From contig NZ_WEGJ01000028.1 of the NCBI RefSeq assembly GCF_009604385.1, positions 25,755-89,754 on the forward strand: a stretch of 64,000 nt of DNA, read 5' to 3'. How positions within the stretch are numbered: the first letter of the stretch is position 1; the number at the start of each line of letters is the position of its first letter. This stretch comes from Streptomyces smaragdinus. GTDB lineage: Bacteria > Actinomycetota > Actinomycetes > Streptomycetales > Streptomycetaceae. Both the position numbers and the translations under genes were made by a program. The notes beneath the pieces are model-generated. The model saw only the letters and a list, made by a program, of their open reading frames with translations, was not told the DNA's origin and did not search any database. This document shows, piece after piece, positions 59,625 to 64,000 of the stretch.

Positions 59625-60434
59625 ATGCCCGAGGGGCACATCGTCCACCGGCTGGCCGCCGAGTACGGCATCCGCTTCGGCGGACGCGCGGTGCGCGCGG
59701 CCAGCCCGCAGGGCAAGTTCGCCGACGGCGCCGCGCTCCTGGACGGGACGCGCATGACGGGCACCGAGGCGCACGGCAAGCATCTCTTCCTGGGCTTCGC
59801 CGCCGTCGGCTGGGTGCACGTCCACCTCGGCCTGTACGGCAAGGTCGCCTTCGGCGACGGCCCCGCGCCGGCGCCCGTCGGCCAGGTCCGGCTGCGGGTG
59901 CTGACCGGCGCCGGGTACGCCGATCTGCGCGGGCCCACGGCCTGCGAGCTGATCACCGACGCCGAGAAGGACGCGATCCACGCCCGCCTCGGCGACGACC
60001 CCCTGCGGAGCGCCGACGACGGCGAGGCGGCCTGGGCGCGGGTCTCCCGCAGCCGTACGCCGATCGCCGCGCTGCTCATGGACCAGAAGATCGTCTCCGG
60101 CGTCGGCAACGTCTACCGCGCCGAGGTCCTCTTCCGGCACGGCATCGACCCGTACCGCGCCGGCCGCGACGTCACCCGCGCCGAATGGGACGCGATCTGG
60201 GCCGACCTGGTCGCCCTGATGCGCGAGGGCGTCCGCCTCGGCCGGATCGACACCGTCCGCCCCGAACACCTCCCGGAGGCCATGGGCCGCCCGCCGCGCG
60301 TCGACGACCACGGCGGCGAGGTGTACGTGTACCGCCGCGCGTCGATGGCCTGCCACGTCTGCGGCGGCCCCGTCGGCACGGCGGAACTCGTCGGCCGCAA
60401 CCTCTTCTGGTGCCCGGGGTGCCAGCCCCGTTAG
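59625..60434 (+). CDS. Fpg/Nei-family DNA glycosylase
   Basis: A 269-residue base-excision-repair enzyme. After Met removal Pro2 and Glu3 (MPEGH) are the catalytic residues, and Lys in GTEAHGKHLFL is the beta-hairpin lysine. The helix-two-turn-helix is QKIVSGVGNVYRAEVLF and the zinc finger CHVCG...CPGC is complete. It resembles actinobacterial Nei2 more than Fpg. It starts one base after the rpiB stop, so co-translation is likely; its stop interlocks with that of the acetyltransferase. Confidence 0.93.
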   Translation: MPEGHIVHRLAAEYGIRFGGRAVRAASPQGKFADGAALLDGTRMTGTEAHGKHLFLGFAAVGWVHVHLGLYGKVAFGDGPAPAPVGQVRLRVLTGAGYADLRGPTACELITDAEKDAIHARLGDDPLRSADDGEAAWARVSRSRTPIAALLMDQKIVSGVGNVYRAEVLFRHGIDPYRAGRDVTRAEWDAIWADLVALMREGVRLGRIDTVRPEHLPEAMGRPPRVDDHGGEVYVYRRASMACHVCGGPVGTAELVGRNLFWCPGCQPR

Positions 60435-61660
60435 AACCCGTGCGGGACCCAGGGGGCCACGGGGCTGCCGAACGCCGTCGACGCCTCCGCCAGGGCACCC
60501 GGGCGCAGCTCCGTCACCAGGCCCGCGCCCGCCAGCGCCGCCAGTGACGTACCGCCGAGATACGTGGCGCCCAGCTCCCTGGACGACAGCACCAGGTCCG
60601 CCGGCTCCTCCGTGCGCTTGCAGTCCGCGCCGCCCGCGTCCCCCGACAGCAGCCAGCGTCCCTCGTTCCAGGGGCAGAACTCGTCCCGTACCTCCAGCAC
60701 CACCCGTACCGGCGCCGCGTACGTCCGGGCGGCCAGGGCGGCGGCGGTGTCCACGATCCGCACGTACAGCGCGTCCCGCAGCCGCGGACGGCAGCGGCGG
60801 AGGTCCGTGACCAGATGGAGCAGCGGATCGTCCACCGGACGGCCCCGGCTGGTCACCCGGGTCGTCAGGTCGATGTCGAAGAGGTACCGCCACAGCGCCG
60901 CGTACGCCGCCGGGCCGAGCGCGTCCACGTCCCGCACCACGACCGTCCCGTCGGGCCCGTCCGGCGTCCAGTGCGGGGCGACCGCGTAGCGCGCGTACCC
61001 CACCAGGTCGTCGCCGTCGAAGGCCTGCACGCACATCAGCGGCGACGCCCCCTCGCGCTCCGCGGGGTCGTCCAGCACCGGCTTGCGCTCCCAGCCGGGG
61101 CGCCGCTCGAGCATCCCGGGCCGGGCGGCCACCTGGCGGGCGTAGATCCCCTCGCAGTCGGCCAGGGACTCCTCGACACCGGCCAGAACCAGCCGGATCC
61201 GCTCCGCCCCCGCCGGCATCCGCAGCCCCACCCGGGGGGTGTCGATCTCCACCCGGAACTCCTGTGCCCCGAGCCCGTACCCGAACCGCCCGTAGATCGT
61301 CGGCTCCGACGCCAGCAGCACCGCCAGCGCCTCCCCGCGCCCGCGCACGTCGTCCAGCTGCCGGCGCATCATCGCCCGCAGCACCCCCCGCCGGCGGTGG
61401 GTGGGCACCACTCCCACACAGGTGACGCCCGCGACCGGCACCACGCCGCCGCCGGGCACCGACATCCGGAACGAGTACGCCCCCGCGGCGCCGACGATCA
61501 GCTCGCCGTCGTACGCGGCGACCGTACGGTCCGGTTCATTGCGTTCCGCCCAGAAGGCGCGTTCCTCGGCGTTCTCCCGGATGCCCCCGAACGCGAGCTC
61601 CACCCGGCTGAACCAGGACTCCCACTGCGCTGCTTCGATCTTCCGTAGTTCAATCGTCAT
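60431..61660 (-). CDS. Eis-like GNAT N-acetyltransferase
   Basis: A 409-residue enzyme with a double GNAT plus SCP-like C-domain layout. The acetyl-CoA loop is PTHRRRGVLRAMM, with TIYGRFGYGLG after it, as in enhanced intracellular survival (Eis) proteins, and the protein ends in a carboxylate typical of the family (PHGF). Eis proteins acetylate aminoglycosides or peptides in mycobacteria; the substrate here is not known. ATG 61660 has a GGGATGGGAGT stretch just upstream. Confidence 0.9.
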   Translation of the reverse strand: MTIELRKIEAAQWESWFSRVELAFGGIRENAEERAFWAERNEPDRTVAAYDGELIVGAAGAYSFRMSVPGGGVVPVAGVTCVGVVPTHRRRGVLRAMMRRQLDDVRGRGEALAVLLASEPTIYGRFGYGLGAQEFRVEIDTPRVGLRMPAGAERIRLVLAGVEESLADCEGIYARQVAARPGMLERRPGWERKPVLDDPAEREGASPLMCVQAFDGDDLVGYARYAVAPHWTPDGPDGTVVVRDVDALGPAAYAALWRYLFDIDLTTRVTSRGRPVDDPLLHLVTDLRRCRPRLRDALYVRIVDTAAALAARTYAAPVRVVLEVRDEFCPWNEGRWLLSGDAGGADCKRTEEPADLVLSSRELGATYLGGTSLAALAGAGLVTELRPGALAEASTAFGSPVAPWVPHGF

Positions 61661-61746
61661 ACTCCCATCCCTAGCAGCGGTTTCACCGACAAGCGACCGA
61701 CTTTCGCTTACCCTTTCGGCAGCGGAGACGGTAACGCGCCAGCGGA

Positions 61747-61776
61747 TCGACGTGCGGCCGTCCGGGTGGATAGGGT
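61747..61776 (+). promoter_or_regulatory. Promoter of the SpoIIE-type phosphatase, leaderless
   Basis: TCGACG (61747-61752) and TAGGGT (61771-61776) are spaced by 18 nt. The -10 ends 7 nt before ATG 61784, so the mRNA probably begins at the start codon. This supports ATG 61784 over the in-frame GTG 61766. Confidence 0.6.
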
Positions 61777-61783
61777 CCCGGGG

Positions 61784-62950
61784 ATGGCGGGTGGAGGCAG
61801 GGCGGGCAGGGGGAGTACCCCCAGGGCACGGTGGCGGAAGTCGCTGCACCGGGTCCGCGTCAGCATGCGCCGCTCCGCCGTCGACTACTTCCGCGGCGAG
61901 GGCTCCGACTGGCTCGCCCTCGGCGCCCTCCTGCTCTCCGTCCCGGCCCTCGCCTGGGGCACGATCGCCCTCCCCGAGTGGATCTCCCCCTCGGCCCTGG
62001 TCCTGCCCATCGTGCTGGGCGGCCTGTTCCTGCGCCCGGCCAGCCTCCTCGCCCTGTACGGGGCGTCCGCGTCGGCGCTGATCGTCGAGGCCCTGGCCCT
62101 CGGCCCGTACCCCGAGGGCCCCGCCCGGGTGACGCCCGGGACGGTGCTGGTGGTCGCCGCCGTGGGGCTGACGGGGCTGGTCATCGCCCAGTTCCGGCAG
62201 CGCGTCGGGGTGCCGTGGCGGCGCGGCGGGACGATGCTCTTTGACCTGCGCGAGCGGATCCGCGTGCAGAGCAAGCTGCCCCGGCTGCCGCGCGGCTGGC
62301 ACGCGGAGATGTCGCTGCGGCCGGCCGGGGGGCAGTCGTTCTCCGGCGACTTCGTGGTGGCCGCCCGCACACACGGGGGGCAGGTGCTGGAGGCGGTGCT
62401 GACGGACGTCTCCGGCAAGGGGATGGCCGCGGGGTCCCGCGCGCTGCTGCTGTCGGGGGCCTTCGGGGGGCTGCTCGGCTCGCTCCCCCCGCACGACTTC
62501 CTGCCCGCCGCCAACGGCTACCTCTTGCGCCAGGAATGGGAGGAGGGCTTCGCGACCTCCGTCCATCTGGTGCTCGACCTGGAGTCCGGTGACTACGAGC
62601 TGCTGTCCGCCGGCCACGTCCCGGGGCTGCAGCTGTCCGCCGGCACCGGGCGGTGGGAGGAGAAGACGGCGGAGGGCGCGGTGCTGGGTGTGCTGGAGGG
62701 GGCGCAGTTCGACGCCGTGAAGGGGACGCTGCGGCCGGGGGACGTGCTGATGCTGTTCACCGACGGCCTCGTCGAGGGCCCGGACCGCGATCTGTCGGAC
62801 GGCATGGACCGGCTGACGGGGGAGGCGGACCGCTATGTGGCGTCCAGCTTCCGGGGCGCGGCCTGGCATCTGATCGAGGCGGTCGCCAAGGACGTACGGG
62901 ACGACCGGGCGCTGCTGCTGATCTCCCGGGACGGAAAGTCCGGGGGATGA
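61784..62950 (+). CDS. SpoIIE/RsbU-type PP2C phosphatase with membrane N-terminus
   Basis: A 388-residue membrane phosphatase. Three or four spans occur in residues 40-150. The cytosolic PP2C domain (about 180-380) has GQSFSGDFVVAAR, VLTDVSGKGMAAG and LFTDGLVE, with Asp residues for the metal site. Such enzymes control anti-anti-sigma factors in stress and development pathways. There is no HAMP, PAS or GAF sensor domain. The stop TGA lies in the loop of a hairpin repeat. Confidence 0.92.
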   Translation: MAGGGRAGRGSTPRARWRKSLHRVRVSMRRSAVDYFRGEGSDWLALGALLLSVPALAWGTIALPEWISPSALVLPIVLGGLFLRPASLLALYGASASALIVEALALGPYPEGPARVTPGTVLVVAAVGLTGLVIAQFRQRVGVPWRRGGTMLFDLRERIRVQSKLPRLPRGWHAEMSLRPAGGQSFSGDFVVAARTHGGQVLEAVLTDVSGKGMAAGSRALLLSGAFGGLLGSLPPHDFLPAANGYLLRQEWEEGFATSVHLVLDLESGDYELLSAGHVPGLQLSAGTGRWEEKTAEGAVLGVLEGAQFDAVKGTLRPGDVLMLFTDGLVEGPDRDLSDGMDRLTGEADRYVASSFRGAAWHLIEAVAKDVRDDRALLLISRDGKSGG

Positions 62951-62958
62951 CCCCCCGG
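62940..62958. repeat. Dispersed hairpin repeat, copy 3 of 4
   Basis: CCGGGGG (62940-62946), loop ATGAC, CCCCCGG (62952-62958). The loop contains the phosphatase stop codon (62948-62950), so it can also serve as terminator. It marks the left edge of the decayed permease fragment. Confidence 0.7.
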
Positions 62959-62985
62959 GGTGTGGTTCCCGGACGGGGACGCCGT

Positions 62986-63030
62986 CGAGCTCGCCGGCCA
63001 CGGCGGGCGGGGTGTCCGCCGGCGAGCTCG
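62986..63030. repeat. 12-bp inverted repeat at the start of the permease fragment
   Basis: CGAGCTCGCCGG (62986-62997) and CCGGCGAGCTCG (63019-63030) are perfect complements with a 21-nt loop. It lies at the likely breakpoint between the phosphatase gene and the permease remnant. Confidence 0.65.
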
Positions 63031-63584
63031 CGGATGCCGTCCGGGACGCCGTCGGGAGCGCGGCGGCGACGCCGGCGGCGGCCAACTCCCGTACCAACGC
63101 CCGCCGGCCGGCGTCCGCGCTGACGCCGATCGTGCTGGCGACGGCGTTCACCTCGACGCTCGTGTTCATGCATACGAGTGAATCGCGGGCCATGGACCGT
63201 CAGCTGCCGGACCACGTCGTCACGTCCCCCGCCGGGCTGCCCGCGACGGCAGCCGTACGGGCCGCCTCCGCCGATGGCGTCACGGCGTCCGTCGGCGTCC
63301 TGCGGACCTCGGTGCTCACCCTGGTCAGCGGGGCGGGCGACCGCTGGCCGCAACCGTCCTCAGCCCAGGGCGTGTCCACGGTCACCGGGCTCCCCTCGGT
63401 GCTCGACCTCGACGTCCGTACGGGCGACCTGTCCGCCCTCACCCCCGGCACCGTGGCGCTGCGCTCGGCCCACGCGGCCGTCGGCGACCGGGTGAAGCTG
63501 AGGCTGCCGGGGCGGGCGGTGCTGCGGTTGCCGGGGGGTGACCCCCCGGCCGCGCAAGCGAAGTTGGCGTCAGGGGAGGTGTAG
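63012..63584 (+). pseudogene. Internal fragment of an FtsX-type ABC permease
   Basis: The frame encodes 190 residues with ALTPIVLATAFTSTLVFMHTS as a membrane span, preceded by ANSRTNARRPAS, a sequence typical of the centre of MacB-like permeases, and followed by an extracytoplasmic part (GLPATAAVRAA, VLRTSVLTLVS, VLDLDVRTGDLSALTPGTVALR). The N-terminal span and both C-terminal FtsX span groups are missing, the tail is unrelated, and no ATPase is adjacent. The rest of the gene seems lost. A hairpin repeat lies before it (62940) and one inside its end (63531). Confidence 0.65.
63531..63549. repeat. Dispersed hairpin repeat, copy 4 of 4
   Basis: CCGGGGGG (63531-63538), TGA, CCCCCCGG (63542-63549). 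It lies where the permease-like sequence ends, making it the right border of the fragment. Confidence 0.7.
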
Positions 63585-63641
63585 GACGCCGGGGAACGGG
63601 TAGCGGCGGCCGGGACACCCCCCATTCCGAAGGGCCCCGTC

Positions 63642-64000
63642 ATGACGACGTACAACTGCCCGGCCTGCGGCGTCCCGTACTCCGCGGACGGCCTCTGGCC
63701 GTGTCGCTGTCCCCGGGACCCGGCCCCAGGGGCGGATCTGGCGTCGGACGTGGAGCGCTTCGAGGAGGTCCCGTCCCCCTCGGACCCCCGCCCGTCGGTG
63801 GTCGTGGAGATACGCCCGCCGGCCCCCGGGCCGGCCCACCCCCGCACCCGCCGCCACCTGACGCGCGCGGCGCTGGCGGCAGCCGCCCTCACGGCGCTGA
63901 TCGCGGCCGGGGCCACCGTCGCCCACCTCACGACGGACGACACCCGCACCACCGCAACCCCCGACCCCTCGGTCCCACCCCCCTCCCTCCCCTCACCCAC
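63642..64000 (+). CDS. Zinc-ribbon membrane protein, 3' truncated by window end
   Basis: ATG 63642 starts a frame that stays open to the last base. Residues 1-25 form a zinc-ribbon-like CPAC...CRC unit, followed by a Pro/Glu/Asp-rich stretch and a membrane span (ALAAAALTALIAAGATVA, about residues 80-97) with an Arg-rich flank (HPRTRRHLTR). After it a Thr/Pro/Ser-rich linker begins. Similar Streptomyces proteins continue into a peptidoglycan-binding domain, but that part is not visible here. Confidence 0.7.
   Translation, partial: MTTYNCPACGVPYSADGLWPCRCPRDPAPGADLASDVERFEEVPSPSDPRPSVVVEIRPPAPGPAHPRTRRHLTRAALAAAALTALIAAGATVAHLTTDDTRTTATPDPSVPPPSLPSP

Overview
The window looks like a piece of the chromosome of a Streptomyces-type actinomycete. 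It has very high GC and strong third-position GC bias, frequent GTG and TTG starts, an LAETG (class E sortase) wall protein, many short overlaps between co-directional genes, and -10 boxes 6-7 nt from start codons, which suggests leaderless mRNAs. No rRNA, tRNA, CRISPR array, phage or intact insertion sequence was seen. The gene content is mostly ordinary core chromosome; the unusual parts are one signalling operon, one intergenic RNA-like element and a few enzymes with altered active sites.

Layout. 1-6 kb: end of a GTPase-like gene, ssbB, a thioester-domain wall protein, a cNMP-binding protein, a CsoR/CstR-type regulator with its operator, thioredoxin, ettA and a thioesterase. 6.9-14.1 kb: an ABC exporter of the MacB/FtsX type (one ATPase, two giant permeases). 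14.2-17.6 kb: truncated globin, an SDR/LysR divergent pair, an isoaspartate methyltransferase-like protein. 17.6-28.2 kb (minus strand): a seven-gene operon glnX-glnH-orf-pknG-PP2C-vWA-FHA. 28.4-33.2 kb: PLP enzyme, HNH nuclease, MscS channel, an alpha/beta-hydrolase-like protein lacking its nucleophile. 33.4-39.9 kb: amino-sugar/chitobiose locus (ROK regulator, GH4, GlcNAc-kinase-like, secreted GH84). 40-46.6 kb: asd, pepN, a zinc-finger ECF sigma factor, DUF1203. 46.7-52.2 kb: a large secreted subtilase and a Tat-type metallophosphoesterase. 52.2-55.5 kb: nuclease-like gene, a palindrome-rich gap, a 64-aa membrane protein and an acyltransferase. 55.6-64 kb: a second pepN, bioY, rpiB, an Fpg/Nei glycosylase, an Eis-like acetyltransferase, a SpoIIE-type phosphatase, a decayed FtsX permease fragment flanked by hairpin repeats, and a truncated zinc-ribbon membrane protein.

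The most interesting system is the glnX-glnH-pknG operon. In mycobacteria, GlnX and GlnH sense extracellular acidic amino acids and signal to the kinase PknG. Here the same core is joined by a PP2C phosphatase, a vWA protein with an intact MIDAS and an FHA protein. Kinase, phosphatase and FHA protein each carry a pair of zinc ribbons, so this looks like a complete sensor-writer-eraser-reader module.

The second highlight is positions 53371-53555. The plus strand can fold into a long helix in which all ten non-Watson-Crick pairs, apart from four mismatches, are G-U/U-G and none is A-C. The helix has a side hairpin, and both apical loops read CGGAG. This strand asymmetry argues for selection on an RNA rather than for a DNA palindrome. 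Its function is unknown.
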